Shown: one piece after another, positions 1 to 11,653 of the stretch
How positions within the stretch are numbered: the first letter of the stretch is position 1
How the letters are laid out: each line of letters starts with the position of its first letter
From: Tricholoma matsutake
Lineage: Eukaryota > Basidiomycota > Agaricomycetes > Agaricales > Tricholomataceae
Length of the DNA stretch: 64,000 nt
NCBI GenBank assembly: GCA_026075535.2
Contig: AP026540.1
Span: 744,001-808,000 of the forward strand
Direction of reading: 5' to 3'
Position numbers and translations under genes: made by a program
Notes under the pieces: model-generated
The model's database searches: none
What the model was told of the DNA's origin: nothing
What the model saw: the letters and a program-made list of their open reading frames with translations, nothing else

Positions 1-1585
1 CAGATGAATTAGTTGATAGCATTGTGTAGCACCAAGTAGTGTATTGTTTCGTTGCTAGAATCAAAATTCAATGTATTTAGGTCATTCTATCATTTATAAG
101 GGGACTTTGAATGCTTCTTTTGATACTTTGAAAGAGCCTTTCTATTGATCTTTTGTGTCTTTCCAAAGTAAAATTTCTCTTTCAAAGAGAATGGTGCTCT
201 TTTTATGAAAATCCTCTGTGCATAAAAAGAACTCTGACACTTTCGGTCTTTTGGCTCTTTTTTCTCTTTTTTCTCTTTCAAAAGTCCTAAAAGTCCCTGT
301 AAAAGAGCTTGTAGTTTTCCTGATAAGTTATAGTTCGCAGTGGCTAGCATTAAGCCATAGCCTCGTCTTTATGGGGCTTTATTTAATGTTTGTCACTGGT
401 TGTTATTTGGTGTTGAATACAGCTGACATTCCCAATGCACAGTATATGTGAATTCTCTACTTGTAATGTAAGGTACCAGTTATTATATGTGAAATAGGAG
501 ATTTGACTGTTGTCAGATTGAACACCCGACAAATTATCCAAAGTACCCACTCCTCTCACGAGGCTAGGTCATTCATCCCATTGCCCACCTCAACAACCAG
601 AGATTAGATGACAGCCCTACTACCAACATCTATTCTCATGATGTACATAAATACATGTATCATTAACTCACACGGACCCACATCCTTTCCATTCATCAGA
701 TCGCATTTGACAAGTATAACTCCTCACAGAAGGTCAGTTTGGTATAAGGATCTTTGTTTCTATGGACTGACTAGTACTTTTCCCCCTTTAGTTGGAAATC
801 AATGTTATGAAGAGTGTGAAACAGGCTATCGAGGAGGGTTGTGAACCATCAATTTGTGAAGCAGATGAGGAATCAAAATAGCTATTATTTGTGTAAACTA
901 GATAAGTGAAGTGAGCTGGTCAAAATGCATTGCAGTCATTTTACTCACATCAATGCAGACGAGAAGGAGAACACCTCTGATGTTGACAACATGACGTGTA
1001 TGCTGGTAGTGAGGGAGGAAGAGATGCTGAGAGAATCTAGGATGGTATAGTTAGCATCCGCTGAGGACAGAGGCAAAAATCAAGCACGGGATATATGCTA
1101 AAGATTTGGACACAGTAAATGATGCCAGGGCAAATGGAGTAATTTTGGACTGTTCAACATTACATAGTAGGCTTGCAGTTCTATTTCCCATCCAGGTGAC
1201 ATCCAGTACAATCAGTGATATATAGTGTATTGTTCCAAATTATCTATCATATGAAGATGGAGACAATTATATGATCAGCTGTCAAAAAGGATCTGACAGC
1301 AAATATCTCGAACATCTAGTTTACTTATCAAAAGTCTTCTCCACGTTTAGTGAAACATTTGATACCATCTCCAAGGCTCCACCCGCCACTGGTCTTTTTG
1401 ACACGTTGAACATCACAGCTTCAAGTTAGTCTGGTAAGCAGCCTCAGGCTGTGAGAGAAAGAATGATGAGGCCTCTTATTGAACAAGTGCATTATGAACC
1501 AAGCCTTGCACAATTCTACGCTGTACATCTTGTAGATAGGCGAATAGTGTTGGAAGAGTCCAGATTCTGTTATGTGCATCTTGAA
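1..1585. other. Unassigned AT-rich sequence left of the copia LTR
   Basis: I see no supported gene here. Positions 110-330 are rich in CTTT/AAAG runs, which give short low-complexity reading frames on both strands. Positions 600-1580 hold only short open stretches with many stops and no recognisable domain. The segment ends at the TGT start of the copia LTR. It may be decayed TE sequence, but nothing identifies a family. Confidence 0.5.
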
Positions 1586-1910
1586 TGTCATCATATCCAA
1601 GCACCTCTGTGATGCTAATTATACCTGGTACTTATTTATTCATCATTACTTTATATCTTCCCCTATCATTTACTTATTCCTTACCCCTATTCTTGTTACT
1701 ATGTAACACCCATAGTTGTATTTCAGCACCTCAGTGTTTAACCCCCACTGAGGTGTAAGTCCCATTACTTTACTTTATTATATTCTTTACTTACTTTGTA
1801 GTAGTACAATGCTATTCTTCTAGGTACTACTACTCAATATATAGTGTTTAACCCCCACTGAGGTTACAATGTTATTCTTCTAGCTTATTCTGGTTACCCT
1901 GCAACTACTA
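1586..1910 (+). repeat. Copia 5' LTR
   Basis: The left edge is fixed by its match to the sequence after the purine-rich tract at 16757-16766. The right edge is placed just before TAGGTTATGGGCCC (1911), the likely primer-binding region, so the last bases (CTACTA rather than a clean CA) are uncertain. Within it the phrase GTGTTTAACCCCCACTGAGGT occurs twice (about 1735 and 1846), suggesting an internal duplication. Confidence 0.7.
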
Positions 1911-1926
1911 TAGGTTATGGGCCCTA
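1911..1926 (+). promoter_or_regulatory. Probable copia primer-binding site
   Basis: TAGGTTATGGGCCC follows the LTR directly and precedes the gag start at 1940. Its position fits a primer-binding site, probably pairing with an internal tRNA segment as copia elements often do. The tRNA was not identified. Confidence 0.45.
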
Positions 1927-2324
1927 AAATATCTCAGACATGTCTTTGACTCCCAATAGTCAAGTCTGATCCCTTCCTAAGCTTCGAGGTGACAGTTCTA
2001 ACTGGGCCACTTATGCTGAGTGCATCTTGAACTATCTTACTTCAAAGGGATTGCATCAACATATCCTAGGTACCGTGTGCAGGCCAGAAGAACTTGTTGA
2101 GTCTACATTGATAGGGACTACCATGGATGGACCTGGGTCCATCTGGGTGGATATCCATGGATGACATACTAAAGTCCATGGATATGGGTGGCATCCATGG
2201 ATCATCCATGGGAATCCATATGAATACTACTATTTTTTATGCTCTCAAATGCTCTAATATATGTACCATGGTCTATTAAAATGGTTTAGCAAGGTCAATT
2301 ACCTGCTGGAGTGCCTTGTTGGCA

Positions 2325-2715
2325 GTTGGCACTAATGTTGCCATGACTTCAAGTCGGACTTTTTGATTGCTGTATATCTCTGCAAGCACATCATCGTAGG
2401 ATGTAAACTAATCGACCCAGGGTACATATTTATTACTGCTATCAACAAATCCAAAAATTACATAAATCAGATCACTATATCTTGAGTTATTGACCGGCTG
2501 AAATTCCAGCTTTTTGATGTACAAAGTCGGAGTTTTAGTTGGTCAATAACTCAAGATATAGTGATCTGATTTATGTAAGTTTTGGATCTGTTGATAGCAG
2601 CAATAAATATGTACCCTGCATCGATTAGTTTACATCCTACGATGATGTGCTTGCAGAGATATACAGCAATCAAAAAGTCTGACTTGAAGTCATGGCAACA
2701 CTAGTTGGCACACAT
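2325..2715. repeat. Long foldback (inverted repeat, arms about 180 bp)
   Basis: The left arm, about 2325-2508, runs from GTTGGCACTAATGTTGCC through CAAGTCGGACTTTTTGATTG to CTTGAGTTATTGACC. The right arm, about 2535-2715, is its near-perfect reverse complement, from GGTCAATAACTCAAG to GGCAACACTAGTTGGCAC. A spacer of roughly 30 bases separates them. It could be a small foldback transposon nested in the hAT element. A transcript would form a long double-stranded RNA. Confidence 0.85.
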
Positions 2716-2844
2716 GATGTTATCTATTATACTGAGTAAAATTTGTACTTAAGACTGCTTCTTTTAATCAGGAAATGGTTTTACACCAATAAATATTACT
2801 TTGAAATACATCTGAAATACCATAGGAATTTGTACAATTACAAT

Positions 2845-3240
2845 TCAAGTTCTCCAAAACCTGGATTCCTCATCTGTCTCTTCTACCTCATCTTCCAACT
2901 CAGTCTCATCAACTTCTTTCCGAGGCACCTGCTCTTCATTTCTCATTTGCTTCTGAACAATCTTAATGGTTTCTGAAAGTCCTGGATAGAGTGGAGTTTT
3001 GGCCCAAGATCCAACTGCAACTTGAGCCTTGAAGGTCTGTGGGCTGGTGTTATGCTGAACGTGATTGATCTCAAGCCTTCCAACTGCAAATGCATGTTCA
3101 GCATCCACTGATGATGCTAAAAGAGTGTCTGAGTAGAAGCAAAAATGAGAATTATTACACTTACCTGGTGCTGAGCAAAAATCAAGCCCCATCTTTGCTA
3201 ACTGAGGTTGCTGCTCAATGGCTTGATGCCAGTACTTCAT
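2845..3240 (-). pseudogene. hAT transposase C-terminal fragment (dimerisation domain)
   Basis: The minus strand encodes WHQAIEQQPQLAKMGLDF, then ASSVDAEHAFAVGRLEINHV and VGSWAKTPLYPG, which follow the hAT C-terminal dimerisation pattern (WW..H...P.LA.MA.D..S.P..S..VER.FS.GR......R..L). Between CSAP and ASSVD lies a 48-nt intron (3117-3164) with GTAAGT donor and TTTTAG acceptor; removing it restores the domain. An acidic tail (VDETELEDEVEETDEES) follows. The catalytic RNase H-fold part is missing, so this is a remnant, probably of the element that contains it. Confidence 0.75.
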
Positions 3241-3594
3241 GATTCCTCCAACCTCCTTGATAGTAGGTCACATGACAGTCATTTTCAAACTTGGCATGAA
3301 AAGCAGGTCAGAATGGTGTATAACAACACTTTTCAAAAGTTTCCCTTCAACATACTCTAATATGACACTAAATATCCTGCCAGGATATCTTGATGATTCC
3401 ATATTTCACACACCAATTGGATTTGATCATTTAATAAAAGTGTGAGAATGACAAAAATACAAGAGGTATATCTTGATGATGCCTTAATGGCTTTACTTGA
3501 TCATTCAAAGAGAGTGCAAGAATGTCAAGAAAAAGCATGTGAAACTCAGATTAAAAAATCTGGTCAAAATTGTATGTACCATCACTATGTTTTA

Positions 3595-3925
3595 TATACA
3601 GTGTCACATGACTATGCAAGGGTGATTTTCAAACTCGGCTGAAAAGGGCAGTCAGAATGGTATATAACATCACTATGTTCCATATATGGTAGGTCACATG
3701 ACTATGCAAGGGTGATTTTCAAACTCGGCTGAAAATTGTGGTCAGAATGGTATATAACATCACTATGCTCTATATATGGTAGGTCACATGATCAGATGGA
3801 TATCATTTTCAAACTCAGCATAAAAATCCGGTCAGAATGGTATATAACATCACTATGTTCTATATATAGGTCACATCATACAGATGTCATTTTCAAACTC
3901 AGCATGAAAATCTGGTTATAACATC
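3595..3925. repeat. Degenerate tandem repeat, period about 90 bp
   Basis: The phrases GGTCACATGA, ATTTTCAAACTC and GTCAGAATGGTATATAACATC recur in order, with successive GTCACATG copies near 3603, 3692 and 3782 and a last partial copy near 3870. A diverged relative sits at 3265-3340. It lies inside the hAT element and has no coding signal. Confidence 0.8.
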
Positions 3926-3959
3926 ACTATGTGAGGGACTGTGAACTAAATTTAATCAC

Positions 3960-4145
3960 TAAGTCACCTGCAAGCTAGGACTTTGCTCGGACTCTGCTTG
4001 GATTTTGATCTGACTTTTGTCTTTACAACTCTGAAATTTTTTTTACTAGGACTCTGCTCAGACTCTGGTAGAATTCTGCTCGGAGTCCACAGACAGCTAG
4101 GAGTCTGTGCGGAGTCTGTGCAGATTACATGGGGGACAGTAAAGT
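3960..4145. mobile_element. Partial copy of the CGGACT-subterminal TIR family
   Basis: The segment is dense in ACTCTGCTCGGA / GGAGTCTGTGC-type repeats and ends GGGGGACAGTAAAGTACTG near 4142. The same right end, AGTGTAAAGTACTG, closes the element at 19901-21774. It looks like one end of a relative left inside the hAT element. No left end is recognisable. Confidence 0.55.
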
Positions 4146-5339
4146 ACTGTCATTCCTTACCAAGACTATACTTGTGCTAGAGGGCCATTGCATTGCATGG
4201 CAATTCCGAGTTCTGTAGGGGGCTGGGGGCTTTACCTGCTTAGAGCATACACAGCCACTATTGCAGTGGCCAGCTGGCTTTGGCTTGGTTTTTGTAGAAT
4301 CAGGGCCCCACTTCTGGCCATTCCATTTTGATTGATGTTCACAGGCAAAAAAGGGGAGGGGGGTTACTAAAGGGGCCTGGCAAGATCCAAAATGGATGAT
4401 AATCAAAATAGGCCACTTTGGCAATTACCACACTAATAGATCAGATGAGACATCCAGCCAGCTCAATCAACAATACCTCATCCCAATAAATTGAGAACTC
4501 AGAATTACTCATTTATTTAAATTTAATAGTAACCATCCATTCATCCATGGATATCACCCATGCAATATCCATATCCATATCCATCCATCCATATATCATA
4601 TCCATGGATGGTCACCTGGATGATGGCCATCCATGGTAGTCCCTACTTTACAAACATGGCTCCTTAGCCCCTCTTACTGATGATGAAGTCGAGAAGCATG
4701 AAGAATCTCAGGATACCTATGATCAACAGGAGGCAGCCGTTTGCGAGGTCATTTACAGGACCATCAACAAGACCACATTCCTACAGGTCAAGAATGAGTC
4801 AGATGCTGCATCCATGTGGAAGAAGGTCACATCAATCCATGCTGATAAAGGCAGTCTGTACAAGACCAACCTCCTTACGCAACTTCAGAACACTCGCTAC
4901 GCTGAGGAAGAAAGCATGAGGGATCACATTGTGAAAATGACAGAACTAAGGGAACATCTAGCTGAGATGAATACACCAGTATCTGATGAGTCCTTTGTGT
5001 CCTACCTTCGCACCTCACTCTCACTTGCACCATCATTCCAAACCCTTTTTACGACTCTGAGTGCTACAGCTCATCACACAGGAAAGAAGCTCACCCCTAC
5101 TGATGTGATCTGGCATCTCACTGAAGAGGCAACATTGGCCGAGATTGAGGACAGCATCAATAAGTCCAATGCCGCAATGCTTGCAGCTACATCAAAGGCC
5201 AAAGGTGGAAAGGGGAAGGACAAGGACAAGTCCACAAAGCATGACATCCTTTGCACAAACCCAAACTGTGGTCGATGCGGACACATGAAGGACCAGTGTT
5301 TGGTCAACAGGGGGAGGAAAAGAAGATCAAGCTCCTGAT

Positions 5340-6036
5340 TGGTGGAAGATGGGTGGTAAACAAGCTGGCATCAGCATTGCGGAGAAGCAATGAGCCAGAA
5401 AATTATGCTATGCTCACCTATAACATCCCCGATGATCCAGCAGCCCTCGTATGCACCTCAGACTTCTCTTCTGAAGCCCATGCAATCTCCAACCACACTG
5501 GAATGATCCTTGATAGTGGTGCCAGTCGCCACTTCTCTCCTGATCACTCGAAGTTCCTAAACTATCAGGAACTAGTTAGTCCTGAGCCTATAAGAGCTGC
5601 AGATGGATGTATGTTCAGTGCACTTGGCAAAGGAGATATCCAGGTCGAGCTACCAAACGGGGATCAGAAACCAACCCCAATTACCCTGAAGAATGCATAC
5701 TACTCACCGCATATGGCATTCACCCTGATGTCCGTGTCTTGTGTTGATCGAGCCAGATATTCACTTTTTATTAAAGGTGGTACCTGCATTATTTGTAGCC
5801 CAAAGTCGAACATAATCGGTCGCATTCCCGAAGTTTGAGGGTTATATCGTATCAGTGACTCTCTTTTTTCACCACGTGCACATATTGCTAGTGCTGCTGT
5901 CAGACAAATCTTGATTAGCGAGCTTCATCAATGGATGGGGCATGTCAATCATGATGACTTACAGTGTATGGTGGAAAAGGGGATGGTAACTGGCATTAAT
6001 CTTGATGTATCATCGAAGCCAGAATTTTGCGAAGCC
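5340..6036 (+). pseudogene. pol: Copia protease and GAG-pre-integrase domain
   Basis: The aspartic protease motif GMILDSGASRHFSPDHSKF is read at about 5503-5560, followed by the copia protease body ending near AFTLMSVSCVDRA. The pre-integrase region LHQWMGHVNHDDLQCMVEKG follows at about 5920-5985, with the FCEAC cysteine pair at 6026-6036. A TGA (after GRIPEV, 5836) interrupts the frame. Coding is cut at 6036 by gypsy element E and continues with integrase at 13934. The protease would mature the Gag-Pol polyprotein. Confidence 0.85.
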
Positions 6037-6771
6037 TGTTAAGACTATAGGTCTTTAACTCAGCCTTGGCTTTGTATGTCACAGTTGGATGCTTTCCAAC
6101 TATATCGGTATTGCACTAGGAGGCTTTCCTAGTATATTGGGCTTCTGGCCTTCACTTGGGTACTTCCTCAAGTCATTACGGCTATCCGTACTCAGAGGCT
6201 TTCTGAGTAGACCGTCGGTTCATGTATCACAGTTGGAGGCTTTCCAACTGTCAAGTTCGAGTTATCACAGCTAGGGGCTTCCTAAGCTGTCGAGTGTTCT
6301 GGTTGAGTCTAAGACCGTTGATTGAATTAGGTCAAGCTAAGGAATATGGGCAGTATTACTGTAGCTTATATATGGTTCAGAGATGTCTATTGTCCAATCG
6401 GAATACGAGATCCTTGTCAAGTATAAATAGAAAGAACAATAGAAAAGACAGGCCTCATGCCTTGCATGAGGCATCCGATGTTACGGAGTGCTGCAGCGCA
6501 GCATGTCAGGGATCAATAAGAGAATAGCCTCATGCCTAGCATGAGGTGTCCGATGTTATGGATCTGACATCAAGGATCCGATGTCACGGACCTCATGTCA
6601 AAGGGCTGTCGGATCACAGCATGTGTGGGAGTGGGTTTGGGTGCATGGAGTCACCATGCGTCAAAGCGTCTCCCATCAGAAGTGAGTCGAGTCAAATGAG
6701 AAAATTAAAGTACCCAGTCTTGCCAGCGTACGTCTGGTCATCGTGGGTTATGATAACAGGAAATCGTAACA
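6037..6771 (-). repeat. E LTR (left; 3' LTR of the minus-strand element), 735 bp
   Basis: The plus strand begins TGTTAAGAC and ends ATCGTAACA. On the minus strand a TATATAA box (6367-6373) is followed about 35 nt later by AGCTTGACCT (6338-6329), the proposed transcript start. Compared with the LTR at 13257-13933 it carries about 58 extra bases, mostly around 6500-6600, where phrases like CCTCATGCC(T)AGCATGAGG are repeated. Confidence 0.85.
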
Positions 6772-7406
6772 TCACCCTCTCTCTATCTTCGAAGTCACTG
6801 ACTTTGATCAAAATCTCTTCCTCCTCTCTAGTCAGGTGGGGTGGGGTCGTGGGGGTTTGAGGGAATCAGTTGGAGCACAGCAGTGTTCCCAACTCTCCAT
6901 GTTCTCCAAGCAGGAGCCTCTTTGCCAGGCTATATCCGCTCTCGTTATCATAGTGGGTATTCCACTGCAGGTCTCTCCACAGGGGCACACTTACCCCTGA
7001 TAGTGGTCTTCAGCCGGGGGCGAGTCCTTCTCAATCGATGTAGAAGTCCTCTGGGAAGTAGTCCTCCTCGTCTAGTTCTCCCTCAAAGCACCACTCTTTG
7101 TACTGTGCCCTCACCCAATTGTAATCTGCTTTCATGCTTCTCCAGGCAAAGAGACAGCATTTTGGACAGGTTGAGGTCATCCTTCTTATCCAATCATCCC
7201 TTGTAATCCAGAAGAGAATCCCATGTGGACATATCCATGTGGGTCTGCCAGGGAGTATGTTCGTCAGTGGTCGTTGGTTGACGACTGTTCACCCAGTCCT
7301 TGCTGGGGTTCGTGGTAGGTGTAGTGTCGATGGGATGGTGAGCATTCTGTGGTTTCTTTTTGTTGGTTCAGTGGGTGTTTTGGTCCAGGGGGTTCTACAG
7401 CTGTCA

Positions 7407-10400
7407 TCACTGTTTATATGCCCCTAGGATTGTTTTGGCATGTTTCAGATTTCCCTCGGGCTCCCATGAGTTCTCCAAGGTCGGATATCCGACCCACTTC
7501 ACTAAAAAGTGCATGGTCCTTCCTTTCTTCTTATGTCCGATGATCGCTTCCACTTCATATTCCGATTTGCCTTCTATCAGATCGGGCGGCAGTTCTGGGA
7601 AGTTCAGTCCATGTGTCTCGGTTTCTTTATATGGGGAAAGGAGCGCCGTGTGGAACACCGGGTGTATCTTCCACTGTTCTGGCAGCTTCAGTCAGTAGGA
7701 GAGTGGGCTCAGGACCTTCTCAATAGAGAACGGTCCTTCTCTTTTCAGTGCGAGCTTCTTTGTTTGGTGTGTCGTTCTGAGGTTCTTTGCTTCTAGCCAC
7801 ACTCTGTCTCCTTCTTTGAGCAGGGTGAAGTGCCTTGTTGTTCTTTCCGCCATCATTTGTCTGGCCAACTTGTGAGTTGCCTTCGCTTCATCTCGGGCCT
7901 GTTGCAGTGCAATTATTTGTTTTTCTATGGCTGGTATGTTTGTCTTCAGGTAGGGGAGTGGGATCGCCTTGGGCTCATAGCCCATCATGAGGTAGAATGG
8001 GGAGTTCTTCTGTACGGAGTGCATTCTCTGGTTGTGTGTGAACTCCGTGGTCGGGAGGAGGTGCTTCCAATTCTCCTGGTTGTTCAAGCAGAAGATCTGT
8101 AAGTATACTTCCACTTCCTGGTTCACCCATTCTGTCTCCCCATCGGTCTGGGGGTGGTATGCTGTGCTCATTGCCAGCTTGATTCTGAGCAGTCTCCCTA
8201 GCTCCTGGAACAGCTGCAAGGCAAATCTGGGATCTCTGTCGGAGATGATCTTGTCTGGGAGGCCAAATCGTTTGTAGACGTAGTCTAGATAGAGGGTGGC
8301 CGCTCCCAATGCATCTATCGTTTTCCTGCAAGGGATAAAAATTACTCCCTTCATAAGCCCATGGTCTACCACGACCATGAGTGCATCATAACCGTCGGAC
8401 TTTGGCAAGTCGGTTATAAAATCTGTCGTCACCATTGCAAATGGTCTCATTGCTTCGGATTTGATCGGTTGCAGTGGGGGTGTCATCGGGTGGGTGTTGA
8501 CCTTCATTTGCTGGCATGTGGCGCATCCAGCAACATAGTTCTTGATGTATGTCATCATTCCTGGCCACCAGTAGTCCCTTCTGATCATTTTGGTAGTCTG
8601 CCATTGTCCCGGGTGTCCGCTGGTTATTCCTTCATGGTACTTTTGCACCAGCCTCTTCCGCAGTTCTCCGTTGTCAGGGATGTAGCACCTGTCTCGGAAG
8701 AATAGAAGGCCGTCTTCTATCTTCCAGTCTTCCAATGCCAACTTTATTGGCAGTGTTCCTTTGGTCTTTAGCGCCTTGATTGCGCTTTTCACCAGGTTGT
8801 CTTTCATGATACTTCTTGCAAGTAAGTCATGCATTTCAGTGTCAATGAATTTCACGAATACTGTTTCCGGCAGCATTGTGACATCTTCATTATCATTGTC
8901 TTCTTCCAGTACATGATCCGCTCTCCATGACAACACATCGCTCTGTACCATTTGTGATCCAGGCACATGGATGATTTGCAAGTCGAATTCCGATAGGGAT
9001 AAGCTCCATCTTGCCTGTCGTCTGTTCAGTTTCTGTGCCGTTCGGAAGTACGTCAAGTTCTTGTGATCCGACAGGATTACCACTGGGTGTTCTGAACCCA
9101 TTAGGTAGTGTCTCCAGGTTTCTAGCAATCGTATTATCGCTAGTAGCTCCCTGTCGTAAATCTTGTAGTTCTGTTCCGTTGGTGTTAGCGCATGCGATAT
9201 GTATCCGCATGGGTGCCAGTCCCCATTCATGTCCCTTTGTCTCAGCACTCCTCCTGTCGCATGTTTTGAGGCGTCTGATTCGATCGTGAATGGTTTTGTC
9301 GGGTCTGGCATCAGCAGTACCGGGGCTTCTGCGAATTTCCTTTTCAGAGTTTGAAAAGCCTGTTTGCATTCCATTGTCCAGTTGAACACTTTGTTCTTCT
9401 TTGTCAGTTCATTAAGCGGCCTGCTTGTCTCCACAAAATGTCCAATAAACTTCCTGTAGAAGTTTCCAAATCCCAGGAAAGATCTGACTGCCTTTATGTT
9501 TGTCGGGGTTGGCCAATCCTGTATACCTGCCAGTTTCGTGTTGTCCATGGCAATTTTGTTGGGTCGGATGATCAGACCCAAGAATTCCACTTCGTGGACG
9601 TCAAATTTGCATTTCTCTGGTTTCAGGTATAAGTCATTTTCTGCCAGTCTTTGCAGCACCCTCTTTGTCCTTTCCTGGTGTTCATTCTGATCCTTGGAGA
9701 ATATCAGGATGTCGTCCATGTAAATCACGAGCCATCCTTCTCCAATCATGTCATGGAATATCTCGTTCATCATTGCCTGGAAGGTTGCCGGTGAGTTGCA
9801 TAATCCAAAGAACATCACCGTTGGCTCAAACAGCCCCCTGTTCATTTTGAAGGCTGCTTTCCATTGATCTCCATCCTTGATTCTGACATTGTGATATCCC
9901 CATCGGATGTCCAATTTTGTAAACCATTTTGCCCCTCTTAGTTTGTCCAACAGGTCTCCTACCAGCGGCAGTGGGTAGGTGTTCTTGATCATTCCATTAT
10001 TCAAGTACCTGTAATCTTGGCAGGGTCATAGCGCATCTGAGTCCTTCTTTGCAACGAAGAAGAATGGTGATGCCATGGGTGATTTTGATGGTCGAATGTA
10101 TCCCTTCTGTAGGCTTTCGTCAAGAAACTCATCGAGTTTCTTTTGTTCTGCCAGTGACAATGGGTAAACCCTGCAATCCTTTGCCATAAAGTCTGTTTTC
10201 AGTTCGATCGCATGATCCCAGGGTCTTGATTCTGGGAATCTCTCCGATGCTTCCTTTTTGAATATCTGTCGGTACTCCCTGTACTGTTCGGGGAGTAGTT
10301 CATTGAGGGTCTTTTGTTCGGGGTCTCCTTCCTTCTTGTGTGCCAGGTGTTGTGAGACCGATGTTTTTGCCCTGATCCAGATATTTTGTCCATAAGCATA

Positions 10401-11636
10401 TCGCGGTGATCCTTTTGTCTTTACAATCTGAGAGATTGTCTTCATCATCTGAGAATATCTGTATCTTGGCTTGTCATACCCCTCTGTCAGTGGTGTCCTA
10501 GCTGGTTCAAATATTCCAATGACAGGTTCTCCTCGGATGTAGGTGACTAGTAGCTCGTCATCTTCGATCCTTAGTTCAGGTGTCTCTTTTGGTTGTTCCA
10601 TTGCCTCTTCCATTGCCTGTTCGTGGTTTGCCTGTGCTGGGTTTTCCTTCCCAGTGTCTTCTTCATCTTGTGGCCCAATGGGTTCCACATTCTGAAGAGT
10701 TGTGATCGCGATCTCTTCATTGTCTATTTCTTCAATCATCGCCTTTCTTGTCTCGACGGGCATCTTGCTTCTTCTTGGTTCTGCATGGAGGGCTCCCCCC
10801 AATAATCTAGCCTTGGCGATGATTCTTCGGCAATCCATTTGCCGTTCTTTGTTTGTCGGTTTCTCTTTCTTCAGGGTAATCTTTTCCCTCTGTTTTGCGA
10901 CTATTCGGGCCAATGCCAGTCGTCTTTCTTCTTTCTTGGTGGCCAGTTTCTCCAGTTCTCTGGTTGCCAGCCTTTTCCACTGTGCTCGTTCTTCCTCAGC
11001 AGCTTTCTTCTTGAGGGTGAGCTTCTCTTGGTCTCTAGCAATGATGCCTCGGCACCATGCCTGTTGTTCTTCCTTTGTCATGTCTAAGGGGTTCTTCTTC
11101 TGCTTGGTTCCCTTCCGACGCCATGACAAGTGTTCATCATCAGTTTTCTTGGTTTGTACCCTACCAATAAGGGTTCTTCCTCTTCCATGTGAGAATTCAG
11201 GATGGGTCTTGTCATTCGTCCTGAATTGGAAGGTTCCAATTCTCCAGTCAATTACTGGGTTGATTCTCCTGAGCCATGGCAAGCCCAAGATGACTGATTC
11301 CTTTCCCAGTCCCACAATGAGGAAGGTCATTGGGAAGGTTCTTCCATTGATCGTCAGGAGTTCCCTGGCATAGTGGAAAATCTCCCCCTTCTTGTTTGGG
11401 GTTCTGTCCACATTCTTGACCTTGATCACCTTCTCCAGGGGGTGCAGCTCAAATCCGCTGCTCTCCGCAAATTCATGACTCATGAATATCCCTCCCGCTC
11501 CAGAGTCGAGTAGGGCTTCAGTTTTGATGGCTTTCCCTCTGCCTGCTCCTAGCACTTTGACATCTAAACAGATAGATTTATTCTTCAAAGTGGCTAGTAG
11601 TACAGAGCAGACAGAGAGTTCAGTGGTACCTGGCAT
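7407..11636 (-). pseudogene. pol: Element E Pol: protease, RT, RNase H, integrase, chromodomain
   Basis: Pol starts at ATG 11636, 18 nt after the gag stop. In order it has a protease (LLDSGAGGIFMSHEF), a long charged linker, reverse transcriptase (KLDIRWGYHNVRI; catalytic VIYMDDILIF), RNase H (FTIESDASKHATGG), an HHCC zinc finger and integrase core (TTDFITDLP, ISDRDPRF, DGETEWVNQE), and a C-terminal chromodomain (YEVEAIIGHKKKGR, FLVKWVGYPTLENSWEP). The frame is continuous except for TGA at 10026-10028 and 7692-7694. Both sit where relatives have arginine (CGA), so CpG decay explains them. TEW in place of the usual TER (CGG to TGG) is another likely CpG change. The chromodomain would steer integration to heterochromatin. 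Confidence 0.92.
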
Positions 11637-11653
11637 TGAGGCAGGCCACCTCT

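Larger units (their letters stand above)
2112..4645. mobile_element. hAT-type DNA transposon inserted in copia gag
   Basis: The ends are perfect inverted repeats: TAGGGACTACCATGGATGG at 2112 and its reverse complement ending at 4645. Both ends carry subterminal repeats built from ATCCATGG and GGATATCC (about 2140-2220 and 4530-4640). A hAT dimerisation-domain fragment lies inside on the minus strand. TAGGG...CCCTA ends fit the hAT superfamily. I could not find a clean 8-bp target duplication: the flanks TACATTGA and CTTTACAA differ. The interior also holds a foldback, a tandem repeat and a piece of another element, so it is old and rearranged. Confidence 0.8.
1940..5338 (+). pseudogene. gag: Copia gag, split by a hAT insertion
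   Basis: The gag reading frame starts at ATG 1940 and reads MSLTPNSQV, a TGA stop, then SLPKLRGDSSNWATYAE, which is a typical copia gag N-terminus. It is cut at 2111 by the hAT element. The frame resumes after 4645 with the UBN2-type gag core (SMWKKVTSIHADKGSLYKT, TQLQNTRYAEEESMRDHI). It ends in a zinc knuckle, CTNPNCGRCGHMKDQC, at about 5245-5300. A frame change lies between the knuckle and the protease. Gag packages element RNA in cytoplasmic virus-like particles. This copy cannot make intact Gag. Confidence 0.85.

Noticed and set aside
10593..11373. Plus-strand Ser/Phe/Leu-rich frame opposite E pol
   Set aside because: Antisense shadow of the charged linker in pol; no independent support.
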